A stretch of DNA of 64,000 nt from Moorella sp. Hama-1 (GCF_023734095.1 NZ_AP024620.1:2228501-2292500), one strand, 5' to 3'. Shown: positions 51,701 to 59,761, counted from the first letter of the stretch. Notes: generated by a model not told the origin, from the sequence alone. Program-made: numbers and translations.

Positions 51701-52304
51701 CCAGGGGAATCTTTAAGCCAGCCGCCAGATCGACGAGTTGGCGGTTGAGCTGCCGCTGTTCCGGCAGGCCCTGGTCCTGGAGTTCCAGGTAGAAGTTTTG
51801 CGGGCCGAAGACCTCCCGCAGCCAGGCGGCTGCCGCCCGGGCCGCGTCTTCCTGTCCTTTTAAAAGGTGGGCCGGTACCTCCCCCGCCAGGCAGGCGCTC
51901 AGGGCAATCAACCCCTGGCTGTGGCGGGCCAGGAGTTCCCGGTCCACCCGGGGCTTATAGTAGAAACCCTCCAGGAAGGCGGCCGAAACCAGGGCCGTGA
52001 GGTTACGGTAACCCGTGGCGTCAGTGGCCAGGAGGACCAGGTGGTACTGGTAATCATCCCGGTGGGGCTCCCGGTCGTGGCGGGAGCGGGGGGCCACGTA
52101 GACCTCGCAACCGATGATGGGTTTGACCCCCGCTTCCCGGGCCGCCTGGTAAAACTCCACGGCCCCGTACATGACGCCGTGGTCCGTCAGGGCCAGGGCA
52201 GGCATGCCCATCTCCCCGGCGGCCCGGGCCAGGTCCTTGACCCGGCCGGCACCATCCAGGAGGCTATATTCACTGTGGACGTGGAGGTGGACAAAGGAGT
52301 TCAT
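48717..52304 (-). CDS. dnaE: DNA polymerase III alpha subunit
   Basis: 1195 residues, E. coli-type DnaE (not PolC). PHP domain at the N-terminus (FVHLHVHSEYSLLDGAGRVK), catalytic palm with GPGRGSAAGSLVAYCLGITA and PDIDMDF (about residue 390-400), fingers/thumb with YQEQVMRIASELAGFTLGQA, an OB-fold near residue 990 (VTVGGLVSGLRRLVTRKGDP) and a Pro/Ala-rich stretch near 1090. No intein. The ATG has no Shine-Dalgarno sequence (ATTACTCCCC before it), which is unusual in this window. Confidence 0.96.
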   Translation of the reverse strand: MNSFVHLHVHSEYSLLDGAGRVKDLARAAGEMGMPALALTDHGVMYGAVEFYQAAREAGVKPIIGCEVYVAPRSRHDREPHRDDYQYHLVLLATDATGYRNLTALVSAAFLEGFYYKPRVDRELLARHSQGLIALSACLAGEVPAHLLKGQEDAARAAAAWLREVFGPQNFYLELQDQGLPEQRQLNRQLVDLAAGLKIPLVATNDAHYIRQDQARAHDVLLCIQTGKTLDDPGRLRFPTSQFYLKSPAEMAALFREVPSALDNTLAIAERCQFDFTFGRLHLPAYQLPAGEDAASYLRRLSYQGLARRYPHDDGTARQRLEYELGIIEQMGYPGYFLIVWDMVNFARRRGIPVGPGRGSAAGSLVAYCLGITAIDPLRYNLLFERFLNPERVSMPDIDMDFCFERREEVIQYVRGKYGQDHVAQIITFGTMAARAAVRDVGRVLGLPLGEVDRIAKMVPLELGITLEKALATSPDLKESYASSPEVRELLDTARAIEGMPRHASTHAAGIVITREPLVHYLPLQKTGDAVTTQYPMQAVEELGLLKMDLLGLRTLTVIGHAREAIKRNHGRELDLEHLPLDDGPTYQLLASGETSGIFQLESSGMRAILRELKPERFEDIIALVALYRPGPLGSGMVEDFIKRKHGVTPISYLYPALEPILKDTYGVILYQEQVMRIASELAGFTLGQADLLRRAMGKKKPEVLAAQRERFLAGAVDRGIPGEIAQKIFDLMEYFAGYGFNASHSAAYALVAYQTAYLKAHYPAELLGALLSSVAEHLDKMGPYLAECQRLGIAVLPPDVNESGVDFTVTGGHIRFGLAAVKNAGRSAALAIIAAREEDGPFTSLLDFCRRVDSRQVNKRVVESLIRCGAFNSVNPNRRRLLAGLDECLEAAARRQEDHRSGQVSLLDLVPAEVSEPRLPEVSDFSRADILAMEKELLGFYLSGHPLEPYIPLLKGMLSNSLAALPEAADGSQVTVGGLVSGLRRLVTRKGDPMAVMTLEDYSGQAEVVLFPRTYSQVRSWLAVDRVVLVRGHIDKQEEGVQVLADQVRTLEPANGGADLVPGDQVARSPAGPVTGKEPRPHLPAAAKRAEPRARPFHQAIRQDLDPAATGPGPAGGHLYLKLSGQEQIAVVRTILTAHPGPCPVYLYLAGSRRTIALHRSYWVKPVPELLASLAGLLGGYDKVKLVSETGIRT

Positions 52305-52520
52305 GGGGAGTAATTTCTACATATAAAGACAGATTCCTTTTTACCTCTGGCCGGCATAGAGGCCCGCGGCGGGTAGTATTATTTTATAACCGGGGGCCTG
52401 CAGCCTGTGCCCGCCCGGGTTCCAGCAGTAACCATCTTTGGTAGAAGTATATTTTCGTAGGAACCCCTCATGGGGGCTGACGCCCCCGCCAGCGAACTAC
52501 GAAAATGCAGGTTGAGGTAA
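52305..52520. other. Intergenic region upstream of dnaE and ytrH, left part
   Basis: No gene seen. A GGGGGC-TGAC-GCCCCC hairpin at 52471-52487, similar to 12190-12206, is the only structure noted. The dnaE promoter should lie here but is not evident. Confidence 0.35.
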
Positions 52521-52763
52521 GGGGCTGGCGAGTACAGGCGGAAGGCGACTTGGTTCGAGGCGCAGAGCAAACTCAGCGAAGCCGCACCGAGGCGGCGGTG
52601 AACGGGATGGGGATCGAAACGTAAGTGTAGGAACTAAGAGTGCCAATCCCCGCTGCGGTTATTCAAAGGGATAAAGTGGAGCCACCCCCGCCGCCGAGGA
52701 AGGCTGAGCGCCAAGTTTGCTCGCCGAGAACCACCGGAGCCTGAAGCCTGTACCGCCAGCCCC
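52521..52763. repeat. Intergenic palindromic repeat family, full copy D
   Basis: 243 bp, ends GGGGCTGGCGAGTACAGGCGG and AGCCTGTACCGCCAGCCCC. About 80 percent identical to copy B over its whole length, including GGCGACTTGGTTCGAGGCG, AGCAAACTCAGCGAAGC, GGTGAACGGGATGGGGATC and GCGCCAAGTTTGCTCGCCG. Lies between dnaE and ytrH. Confidence 0.9.
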
Positions 52764-52830
52764 GCAACAGTTGCTGTAAGTTGTAACCATTTTGGGGAGA
52801 AGCCTATTCTCGAAGGAGGAAGGAACTGCT

Positions 52831-53154
52831 ATGGACGGTTTTTTCCCCCGTCTGCTGCTCATCTTCTTTACCGCCCTGGGGGTCGTCCTGGGAGCAGCTA
52901 TAATAGGCTCCCTGGCGGCCGTCCTGGCAGGGCAACCGCCTTTACGAACCATGACCCGCCTGGCCCTGGAGATCAAAATCTGGGCTATTGCCGCCGCCAT
53001 GGGCGGTACCTTCAACGCCATCGAGATCCTCGGCCAGGGCATCATGGAGGGCCAGTTGCGCATCCTCCTCAAGCAATTATTATTCATTATTATCGCCTTT
53101 GCCGGCGCCCAGGTGGGCTACTGGCTCATCCAGAACCTGGCCGGGGGCAAGTAA
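52831..53154 (+). CDS. ytrH: Sporulation membrane protein YtrH
   Basis: 107 residues from ATG 52831 after GAAGGAGGAAGG. Three hydrophobic helices (LLLIFFTALGVVLGAAIIG, LEIKIWAIAAAMGGTFNAI, LLFIIIAFAGAQVGYWLI) match YtrH, a sigma-E dependent protein needed for efficient sporulation in B. subtilis, where it also neighbours dnaE. Followed by a YtrI-like gene. Confidence 0.85.
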   Translation: MDGFFPRLLLIFFTALGVVLGAAIIGSLAAVLAGQPPLRTMTRLALEIKIWAIAAAMGGTFNAIEILGQGIMEGQLRILLKQLLFIIIAFAGAQVGYWLIQNLAGGK

Positions 53155-53283
53155 GGCGCTATATGGCCATATTCCGTGTCGGCCATGACAGGGCGAAGTC
53201 AAGGTATCGACCCAGCCGGTGATGCTTTTATCCTCTGTCTTCTATGGTGGACATTGACCGTACCAGGTGAAAGGTCGAGAGTG

Positions 53284-53754
53284 ATGCGGTATGTAGCCAT
53301 CCTTCTCCTAGGTTTTCTGCTGGGGGCCGGCCTGACGAACCTCTACCTGGCCCGCCAGCAGGAACAATTACACCTGGCCCGGGCCGAGCTGGAGCAGCGT
53401 CTAGCAACCGCCAGTGAAGAACTGGCCCAACTGAAAGAAAGCCAGGCCCGGCAAAGCTACCAGGTAATTACCGCCATTGAGCCGGTGATTACCTTTAGCG
53501 GCGACAAACCCCCGGCTGTGGAAGGACGGGCCGCTATCCAGACCATCACCCGGACGGTCCAGGAGATCCTTTCCCCTTTAATGGGCCAGGAGGTCCGGCG
53601 GCTGAACCCGGCCCTCATCCCGGGCATGATTGACGGCCGCACCATTAAGGTCAACGGCCGCCAGTTCCAGCTCCGGGTTACCCTGGTCCTCGTTAGCGAT
53701 AGGGTGATTGTCCACCTGCAGGCCCGGGGCCTGCCTGGTAATGGCGCCTTCTAA
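53284..53754 (+). CDS. ytrI: Sporulation membrane protein YtrI-like
   Basis: 156 residues from ATG 53284 with AGGTGAAAGG upstream. One N-terminal helix (YVAILLLGFLLGAGLTNLYL), a coiled coil (EQLHLARAELEQRLATASEE) and a folded C-terminal domain (LIPGMIDGRTIKVNGRQFQL). Size, topology and place after ytrH fit YtrI, although the sequence family is weakly conserved. Confidence 0.65.
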   Translation: MRYVAILLLGFLLGAGLTNLYLARQQEQLHLARAELEQRLATASEELAQLKESQARQSYQVITAIEPVITFSGDKPPAVEGRAAIQTITRTVQEILSPLMGQEVRRLNPALIPGMIDGRTIKVNGRQFQLRVTLVLVSDRVIVHLQARGLPGNGAF

Positions 53755-53878
53755 AACACCGCCCTTACGAGCCTTTAGCCCTGCTCAACCTGTTTTTTCT
53801 TAGTTTGCCGGCGTGGGCGTAAGCTCCCTCGGAGAAGCGGGCGAGGCCCAGGCTTAATCCCAGCGGCCGCCAGGCATA

Positions 53879-54067
53879 TCAGCCGCGTCTTTCTTCTTCC
53901 TGGGTTTCCGGGTTATCCTCAGCGGCCATATCCCTGATGGTGGGTTGCCCGGCAATGGTCGCCATATAGCCGGAGCCAATCTTTCCCAGGGGAAAACCCC
54001 CGGGTTTTAAAATCCGGTCCTCCCGGCTGGTAGGTGGCTGCCCTTTTTTCCTTTGATCCCGGCGCAT
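53879..54067 (-). CDS. Small conserved-looking protein of unknown function
   Basis: 62 residues, polar, with a strong ribosome site (GAAAGGAGG 9 bp before ATG). RRDQRKKGQPPTSREDRILK and GKIGSGYMATIAGQPTIRDM show no known family. It follows the SASP gene by 18 bp on the same strand and is probably expressed in the forespore with it. Confidence 0.6.
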   Translation of the reverse strand: MRRDQRKKGQPPTSREDRILKPGGFPLGKIGSGYMATIAGQPTIRDMAAEDNPETQEEERRG

Positions 54068-54085
54068 AAACTAGCCTCCTTTCTC

Positions 54086-54250
54086 CTACCCTTTACGCAG
54101 TCTCCGCGCCAACAGCCCGCCGATTTTACCGCTCTCCGCTGAGCTCAGAGCTCCCCAGCCCCCCTGCTCTATTTTCTCCAGTAGCCCCAGTTCGGCCGCC
54201 AGTTCCATTTTTAAAGCCAGGATTTCCGGGTCTTCCTTCTTTTTGCCCAC
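54086..54250 (-). CDS. Small acid-soluble spore protein, alpha/beta type
   Basis: 54 residues, GTG start 8 bp after GAGGGTG. DPEILALKMELAAELGLLEK and GWGALSSAESGKIGGLLARR carry both SASP signatures: the N-terminal KMELAxELGL helix with the germination-protease-like site and the C-terminal SAxxSGKIGG DNA-binding helix. Coats spore DNA and protects it from UV, fitting the spore photoproduct lyase elsewhere in the window. Shorter than usual alpha/beta SASPs (60-75). Confidence 0.82.
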   Translation of the reverse strand: MGKKKEDPEILALKMELAAELGLLEKIEQGGWGALSSAESGKIGGLLARRLRKG

Positions 54251-54340
54251 CCAGTTATCACCCTCATCCTGCCGCTACCCTCCCCCAGGCTCTGAAAACG
54301 GGGAAAGTTGTCCCGTAATAATAATAGAGTAACCCTTTCC

Positions 54341-54369
54341 TTGACGAAACATGACAGGCGATTTATAAT
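54341..54369 (+). promoter_or_regulatory. Sigma-A promoter of nadABC
   Basis: TTGACG (54341-54346), 17-bp spacer, perfect TATAAT (54364-54369). Transcription start near 54376, about 130 bp before nadA. Confidence 0.85.
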
Positions 54370-54376
54370 AGCCTTA

Positions 54377-54392
54377 ACCTGACAAGACAGGT
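54377..54392 (+). promoter_or_regulatory. Candidate NAD-biosynthesis repressor operator
   Basis: ACCTGACAAGACAGGT is an imperfect palindrome (ACCTG and CAGGT arms) placed right at the predicted transcription start; a second TAAGACA half follows at 54395-54401. Position and the TGTCTTGTCA core suggest NiaR (YrxA), the nicotinate-responsive repressor of Firmicute nad operons. This assignment is from memory of the motif. Confidence 0.45.
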
Positions 54393-54505
54393 GATAAGAC
54401 AAATAATACTCTGTCTACCTGGACTGACCTGGCAGTTGCTTCTAAGATCAAGAAATTGCCACGACTGTCCCGATAGCCCTGAGCACTTGCGGAAAGGGAT
54501 AAACC

Positions 54506-55405
54506 ATGCTGGCAGTCATTCAAGCAATAGAAAAACTCAAGCAAGAACGCCAGGCGGTGATCCTGGCCCACAACTACCAGCAGGATGCCGTCCAGGATAT
54601 AGCGGATTTTACCGGCGATTCCCTGGCCCTCAGCCGTTATGCCGCTTCTACCACCGCTCGGGTGGTAGTTCTGGCCGGGGTGCGCTTTATGGCCGAAAGC
54701 GCCAGCATCCTGGCGCCGGATAAAACCATCCTCCTGCCGGACAGCCAGGCCGGCTGTCCCCTGGCCGCGAGCATCGATGTGGCCGGTCTGCGCCAGGCTA
54801 AAGCCAGATACCCGGATGCGGCAGTTGTCTGTTACGTTAATACCCCGGCAGATGTTAAAGCCGAAAGCGATATTTGTTGTACTTCCAGCAATGCCGTAGC
54901 GGTAGTCCGGTCCCTGCCGCAGCAACGGATCCTCTTTGTGCCTGATCGCAACCTCGCCAGTTTTGTCGCCCGGTTTACGAGTCAAGAGATAATCCCCTGG
55001 GAGGGCGGCTGTATTACCCATTACCGGGTTACCCTGGACGAGCTGGAGCAGGCCAGGGCGGCTCACCCGGAGGCCGAAGTGCTGGTTCATCCCGAGTGCC
55101 GGCCGGAGGTCACGGCGGCAGCAGATTTTGTTGGCAGCACAACGGCCATTATCAAATATGCCCGGGAAAGCAGGGCTAGGGAATTTTTAATTGGAACTGA
55201 GATGGGCATTCTCCACCGGCTGCTGCTGGATAGCCCGGAAAAGAAATTTTATCTCCTGTCGCCGGGTCTGGTGTGCCCCAATATGAAGCTTACCAGCCTG
55301 GAGAAAATAGCCCGTTGCCTGCGCGAGATGCAGCCAGAAGTTAAAGTACCGGAAACCATCCGCCAGCGGGCCTATGGCGCCCTGGAACGCATGCTGGCAA
55401 TTTAA
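54506..55405 (+). CDS. nadA: Quinolinate synthase
   Basis: 299 residues. Condenses iminoaspartate with dihydroxyacetone phosphate using a 4Fe-4S cluster. Cluster cysteines lie in DSQAGCPLAA, HPECRPEV and GLVCPNMK. Other motifs: ILAHNYQQDAVQDIADFTGD, VCYVNTPADVKAESDICCTS, GTEMGILHRL. ATG follows GGAAAGGG. First gene of nadA-nadB-nadC. Confidence 0.96.
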   Translation: MLAVIQAIEKLKQERQAVILAHNYQQDAVQDIADFTGDSLALSRYAASTTARVVVLAGVRFMAESASILAPDKTILLPDSQAGCPLAASIDVAGLRQAKARYPDAAVVCYVNTPADVKAESDICCTSSNAVAVVRSLPQQRILFVPDRNLASFVARFTSQEIIPWEGGCITHYRVTLDELEQARAAHPEAEVLVHPECRPEVTAAADFVGSTTAIIKYARESRAREFLIGTEMGILHRLLLDSPEKKFYLLSPGLVCPNMKLTSLEKIARCLREMQPEVKVPETIRQRAYGALERMLAI

Positions 55406-55484
55406 ATAAAGTTTTTATCCAGGGCCGATGGCATGAGAAAAAGCCAGGCCCAAGGGTAGAGTGCCCAGGAGGAAATATTCAGCC

Positions 55485-57095
55485 ATGATTCAAGATAGGG
55501 TCCCGAGGTATCTGATTAATTTTGACCTCCAGGCATTGCCAAGGGACGAAACCGATATTTTGATTATCGGTAGCGGCATCGCCGGCCTCTATACCGCCCT
55601 AAAAATTGCTGGACGCTATCAGGTTGTTCTGGTAACTAAAGACGACCTGGCGACATGTGCCACCGACCTGGCCCAGGGGGGCATTGCCGCGGCCATGGAC
55701 CAGGAAGATTCCACAGCCTTACACCTGGAGGACACTTTAACGGCGGCTGCCGGCTTGGGGGACCCTGCCGCCGCCAGGGTGCTGGTGACGGAAGGGCCGG
55801 AACGGGTACGCGAATTAATTGACTGGGGCGTGCCCTTCGACCGCGAGGGACCCAGAATAGCCCTGGGGCAGGAGGGAGCCCACAGCCGGCGGCGCATCCT
55901 CCACGCTGGCGGCGACGCCACGGGGGCAGCAATCTGGCAGGGCCTGGCTGCCAGGGTGGCGGCAACCGGCAACATCCAGCTGTGGCCGGGAACCATGGCC
56001 CTGGACCTGCTGGTTGTGGATGGCCGTTGCTGCGGTGCCCTGGTATTAACCACGGCAGGGGAAATTAAAGCCCTTCTAGCCGGGGCTGTCGTCTTGGCCT
56101 GCGGCGGCGCCGGCCGGCTTTACCCGGTTACCACCAACCCGGCGGTGGCCACCGGCGATGGCGTGGCCATGGCCTACCGGGCCGGGGCCGAGGTTATGGA
56201 TGGGGAGTTTTATCAATTTCACCCTACCGTCCTGGTGCATCCCGGTGCACCAGGTTTCTTGATTTCCGAAGCCGTCCGCGGCGAGGGGGCTATTTTGCGC
56301 AATCAGACCGGAGAAAGATTTATGCCTGGCTACCATCCCCTGGCGGAGCTGGCTCCCCGTGATGTCGTCGCCCGGGCGGCAGCCCGGGAGATGACGCGGT
56401 ACGGGTCAAGCTATATTTATTTAGATATGACCAGCCTGGACCCTGAACTGGTGGAACACCGTTTTCCCACCATCACCGCCACCTGCCGGGAACTGGGCTT
56501 AGACCCGCTACAGGAGTGGTTGCCCGTGGCGCCGGCGGCCCATTACTTTATGGGCGGAATACGAACGGACTTGGACGGGCGTACCTGTATCGCCGGCCTT
56601 TATGCCGGCGGGGAAGTGGCCTGTACCGGGGTGCACGGCGCCAACCGCCTGGCCAGCAATTCTCTCCTGGAGGGTCTGGTCTTTGGCGGGCGGATAGCCA
56701 CCGACCTTTTAAACCGGGACCTGAAGCTTCCACCCTGCCCGCCGCTAAAGTATACCCGGTTAAAAGAGGACGGCCATCATAATACGGGCAACTGGCCGGC
56801 CTTGCCGGCGACTATGGCACAAGCCGCGGGTTTAATCCGCACTGGCGATGGTTTACAGGCAGCGGCCCAGAAGCTGGCGTCGTGGTGGCCGCGACTGGCC
56901 TGCCCGACCCGGGACCGCCGCGGGGCCGAGCTCCGCAATATGTTGACCGTTGCCCAATTAATAATAGCTGCTGCTGCCTGGCGGCGGGAAAGCCGGGGCG
57001 CCCATTACCGGGAGGACTTCCCGCAAACCGACCCCGCCTACTGCCAACACCTGGTGCAGGCGCGGGGCAAGGAGGCCCGGGAAGTGCCGGTCTAA
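55485..57095 (+). CDS. nadB: L-aspartate oxidase
   Basis: 536 residues from ATG 55485 (AGGAGG upstream; the frame is open back to 55461). FAD-binding Rossmann motif ILIIGSGIAGLYTALKIAG, LAQGGIAAAMDQEDS, catalytic region HFMGGIRTDLDGRT and HGANRLASNSLLEGLVFG. Oxidises aspartate to iminoaspartate for NadA; fumarate is the likely electron acceptor in an anaerobe. The C-terminal helical domain is complete. Confidence 0.95.
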   Translation: MIQDRVPRYLINFDLQALPRDETDILIIGSGIAGLYTALKIAGRYQVVLVTKDDLATCATDLAQGGIAAAMDQEDSTALHLEDTLTAAAGLGDPAAARVLVTEGPERVRELIDWGVPFDREGPRIALGQEGAHSRRRILHAGGDATGAAIWQGLAARVAATGNIQLWPGTMALDLLVVDGRCCGALVLTTAGEIKALLAGAVVLACGGAGRLYPVTTNPAVATGDGVAMAYRAGAEVMDGEFYQFHPTVLVHPGAPGFLISEAVRGEGAILRNQTGERFMPGYHPLAELAPRDVVARAAAREMTRYGSSYIYLDMTSLDPELVEHRFPTITATCRELGLDPLQEWLPVAPAAHYFMGGIRTDLDGRTCIAGLYAGGEVACTGVHGANRLASNSLLEGLVFGGRIATDLLNRDLKLPPCPPLKYTRLKEDGHHNTGNWPALPATMAQAAGLIRTGDGLQAAAQKLASWWPRLACPTRDRRGAELRNMLTVAQLIIAAAAWRRESRGAHYREDFPQTDPAYCQHLVQARGKEAREVPV

Positions 57096-57109
57096 CGCTT
57101 GCAGTGGCG

Positions 57110-57205
57110 CCGGACGCCGGGAAACCCGCCGACTCAGCAAAGCCGGATCGACATCCACCTAGCGGGGACGTGGCGGCGGACGCCGGGAAACCCGCCGGCG
57201 GCCGT
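57110..57205 (+). repeat. Direct repeat in the nadB-nadC gap
   Basis: CGGACGCCGGGAAACCCGCC occurs twice, at about 57111 and 57177. Each copy contains the hairpin CGGG-AAA-CCCG. The 258-bp gap between nadB and nadC otherwise has no gene. Confidence 0.8.
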
Positions 57206-57353
57206 CCCTGCTGTTGGAACCGGAAAATATCCCGGCCGGGGCGGGTTAAAGCCCGGCCCTTGACAGGAGTAAGCCAGGCCGAACCCTATATGGAGCATCG
57301 GGATAGCAACCGGCTTTAGTATGCTTCAGGATAAAGGAGGAAGAAACCCTAAA

Positions 57354-58187
57354 ATGCTTAATATGCTGGCAACGACTGCTATAGTTAAACGCGCCCTGGA
57401 AGAAGACCTGGGGCCGGGCGACCTGACCAGCAGCGCCCTTTTTACCCCCGCCGAACGTGGACAGGGGGAAATCCTCGCTCGCCAGGAGGGGGTTATAGCC
57501 GGCCTGCCGGTAGCCGGGCTGGCCTTCCAGATGCTGCCTCCGGGCGGCAAATTTATACCCCTGGTGACTGAGGGTAACCGGGTTGCTGCCGGGCAGGGGG
57601 TGGCCCGGGTCGAAGGCCCGCTGGTAGCCATCCTGGGAGCGGAAAGGGTGGCCCTGAACTTCCTGCAGCGCCTGTCGGGCATCGCTACCCTAACGGCCCG
57701 TTATGTAGAGCGGGTCAAGCCCTATCAAGCGAAAATCTGCGATACCCGCAAAACAGTACCAGGCCTGCGTCTCCTGGATAAATACGCCGTCCGCCTGGGC
57801 GGCGGGGTCAACCACCGCCTGAACCTTGGAGATGCTGTCCTGCTTAAAGATAACCATATTAAAACGGCCGGAAGTATCATGGCAGCGGTAACCAGGGCCC
57901 GCCGGGTCATTCCCTTGACGACGAAAATTGAAGTCGAAGTAGAAAACCTGGCCCAGGTCGAAGAAGCCCTAGCCGCCAGGGCGGATATTATTATGTTAGA
58001 CAATATGGAACCGGAGGAGATGCGCCGGGCGGTTGAGCTGGTCGGCGGCCGGGCCCTGGTCGAGGCTTCCGGGGGCATCACCCTGGACCGGGTGGCGGAC
58101 GTAGCGGCTACCGGCGTTGACTATATCTCTGTTGGCGCTTTAACCCACAGCGTCACCGCCCTGGATTTGAGCCTGGAATTATGCTAG
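57354..58187 (+). CDS. nadC: Nicotinate-nucleotide pyrophosphorylase (quinolinate phosphoribosyltransferase)
   Basis: 277 residues from ATG 57354, 9 bp after AAAGGAGGAAG; an in-frame ATG at 57321 lies before that site. ALEEDLGPGDLTSSALFTP, CDTRKTVPGLRLLDKYAVRL, GGGVNHRLNLGDAVLLKDNH and ADIIMLDNMEPEEM are the QPRTase signatures. Converts quinolinate to nicotinate mononucleotide. Last gene of the nad operon. Confidence 0.96.
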   Translation: MLNMLATTAIVKRALEEDLGPGDLTSSALFTPAERGQGEILARQEGVIAGLPVAGLAFQMLPPGGKFIPLVTEGNRVAAGQGVARVEGPLVAILGAERVALNFLQRLSGIATLTARYVERVKPYQAKICDTRKTVPGLRLLDKYAVRLGGGVNHRLNLGDAVLLKDNHIKTAGSIMAAVTRARRVIPLTTKIEVEVENLAQVEEALAARADIIMLDNMEPEEMRRAVELVGGRALVEASGGITLDRVADVAATGVDYISVGALTHSVTALDLSLELC

Positions 58188-58330
58188 CTTTCTCAACTTC
58201 TCACCTCCATTTTAGGATAGACACTCATGCCGCTGGCGCGGCACCAGCAGAAGGATGAAAATAGTAAACAGCGTCATTTTCAGGATAGACCAGGAGTTAA
58301 AAAACTGGTATAGTTTTGTTGGTGATAAAC

Positions 58331-59248
58331 TTGCTCGATACCCAGTTGCTCGTTTTTAAAGCCGTCGCCGAGCAAAAAAGCTTCTCCCGGGCCGCCCGGG
58401 TTTTGCACCTGACCCAGCCGGCCATCAGCCTGCACATCCACCATCTGGAGGAATACTTCGGCACCCGCCTCCTGGATCGTAATAACCGCCAGGTTGCCCT
58501 GACGGAAGCGGGGCGGGTTCTCTACCAATACTCCCTGGAACTCTGCCGGATCTATGATGAAGCCCGGAAAGCCCTGGCCGATATTAGTGGTACGGTCAAA
58601 GGGCGGCTGGTAGTGGGAGCCACCCTCACCCTCGGCGAGTACTTTTTACCCAGGGTTACCGGGCAATTTAAACAGCAGTACCCGGAGGTCGACATTACTT
58701 TACAGATCGCCAACACCACGGAGATTACGCGCCGGGTTCTGGAGGGGGCAGTAGATCTGGGCTTTATTGAAGGCAAAACGGCCCACCCCAATCTCATCCA
58801 AAGGGACCTTTTCCAGGACGAACTGGTTCTAATTATACCCCCGGGGCACCCCTGGTCCAGCCGCCGGGAGGTTATGCCTGAGGAATTAAAAAAAGAGCCC
58901 CTAATCTTACGGGAAGAAGGCTCCGGCACCAGACAGGTAGCCGAGGCCGGCTTAAAAAAAGCAGGGCTGGAACCATCTATGCTTAATATTATTATGGAAT
59001 TGGGCAGCACCCAGGCGATCAAAGAGGCTGTTGAGGCGGGGCTGGGGATAGCCATTATCTCCCGGCTGGCCATAAAAAAAGAAAGCAGGCATAACCTGCT
59101 CAAGGTTGTCAAACTCCGGGGGGCTGATTTCCACCGTACCTTCCATGTCGTATTTAACCGGCATAAATTTCGCAGCGCCCCGGTAGAAGCCTTCTTTGAA
59201 TTTTTACGCTCTAATGCGGCCAATCCAGCAGCAACGGTTACCAGGTAG
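58331..59248 (+). CDS. LysR-type regulator (CysL/YwfK-like)
   Basis: About 305 residues from TTG 58331 (GGTGAT 5 bp upstream); TTG 58316 is an alternative. N-terminal winged helix SFSRAARVLHLTQPAISLHI, effector domain with VGATLTLGEYFLPRVTGQF and GSGTRQVAEAGLKKAGLEP. This subgroup regulates sulfur genes (CysL) or YeiH exporters. A YeiH-type exporter lies just downstream on the other strand, which supports that partner. Two ATTTTAGGATAGAC-like repeats lie upstream at about 58212 and 58279. Confidence 0.88.
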   Translation: MLDTQLLVFKAVAEQKSFSRAARVLHLTQPAISLHIHHLEEYFGTRLLDRNNRQVALTEAGRVLYQYSLELCRIYDEARKALADISGTVKGRLVVGATLTLGEYFLPRVTGQFKQQYPEVDITLQIANTTEITRRVLEGAVDLGFIEGKTAHPNLIQRDLFQDELVLIIPPGHPWSSRREVMPEELKKEPLILREEGSGTRQVAEAGLKKAGLEPSMLNIIMELGSTQAIKEAVEAGLGIAIISRLAIKKESRHNLLKVVKLRGADFHRTFHVVFNRHKFRSAPVEAFFEFLRSNAANPAATVTR

Positions 59249-59347
59249 AAACCCTTTTTAGTTTTTACATCACCGGGCCTACCCAATTAGATACACTGCA
59301 TATATCCTTTCCCAGTAGAAGCCCTTATAAAGTTTTTACATCCCCGT
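59243..59347. repeat. Direct repeat between convergent LysR and DsrE genes
   Basis: GTAGAAACCCTTTTTAGTTT followed by TTACATCACCG (about 59246) recurs as GTAGAAGCCCTTATAAAGTT followed by TTTACATCCCCG (about 59314). The first unit includes the last codon and stop of the LysR gene. Possibly a 3'-end duplication. Confidence 0.6.
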
Positions 59348-59349
59348 AA

Positions 59350-59748
59350 TCAGGGTTTGATGTAAGCATATCCCTCGGCCTGCCTTCTGACAATCTCCGT
59401 TATACCAGCAGGCACGACGGTGATAAAGCCGGGCAGGCTGTCCTCAGGGATCGATTGCCCCTTCAGGGCATTGCGACAGGCGATGAAATTTACCCCCTTG
59501 GCCGCCAGTTGCTCCATCTTTTCCACCGGCGTTCCCCTGGTGGTACCAGTACCACAGCTACTACCCCCGGCATTACCGCCAGCGACAAAGCAACTGATCC
59601 CAAAGACAGATACGGCTTCGCCATTGGCCACTACTTCAATAGCGGCCTGACCCTCCCCAACGTCATGCAAAAAGTTAGCCAGGTTTGTCAAAACCACTTC
59701 CCACCTGCTGGATTCGTTCACATGGAAAAGCACCTTTAACCTATCCAT
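59350..59748 (-). CDS. DsrE-family protein
   Basis: 132 residues from ATG 59748 (GGGGGTG upstream). KVLFHVNESSRWEVVLTNLA, AAIEVVANGEAVSVFGI and NFIACRNALKGQSIPEDSLP match the DsrE/YchN fold; Cys in FIACRNAL is the conserved position. A Gly/Ser/Cys insertion (GGNAGGSSCGTGTTRG) is unusual. DsrE-like proteins handle sulfur or signal; downstream of the YeiH-type exporter (14 bp), suggesting a sulfur-related pair. Confidence 0.8.
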   Translation of the reverse strand: MDRLKVLFHVNESSRWEVVLTNLANFLHDVGEGQAAIEVVANGEAVSVFGISCFVAGGNAGGSSCGTGTTRGTPVEKMEQLAAKGVNFIACRNALKGQSIPEDSLPGFITVVPAGITEIVRRQAEGYAYIKP

Positions 59749-59761
59749 ATCCCAACACCCC

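Noticed and set aside
53755-53878. Possible gene between the ytrI-like gene and the small protein at 53879
   Set aside because: Only about 120 bp, frames short and without start signals.
56882-57319. 145-codon frame running from nadB into the nadB-nadC gap
   Set aside because: Begins inside nadB in another frame, low-complexity translation; the gap is better described by its direct repeat.
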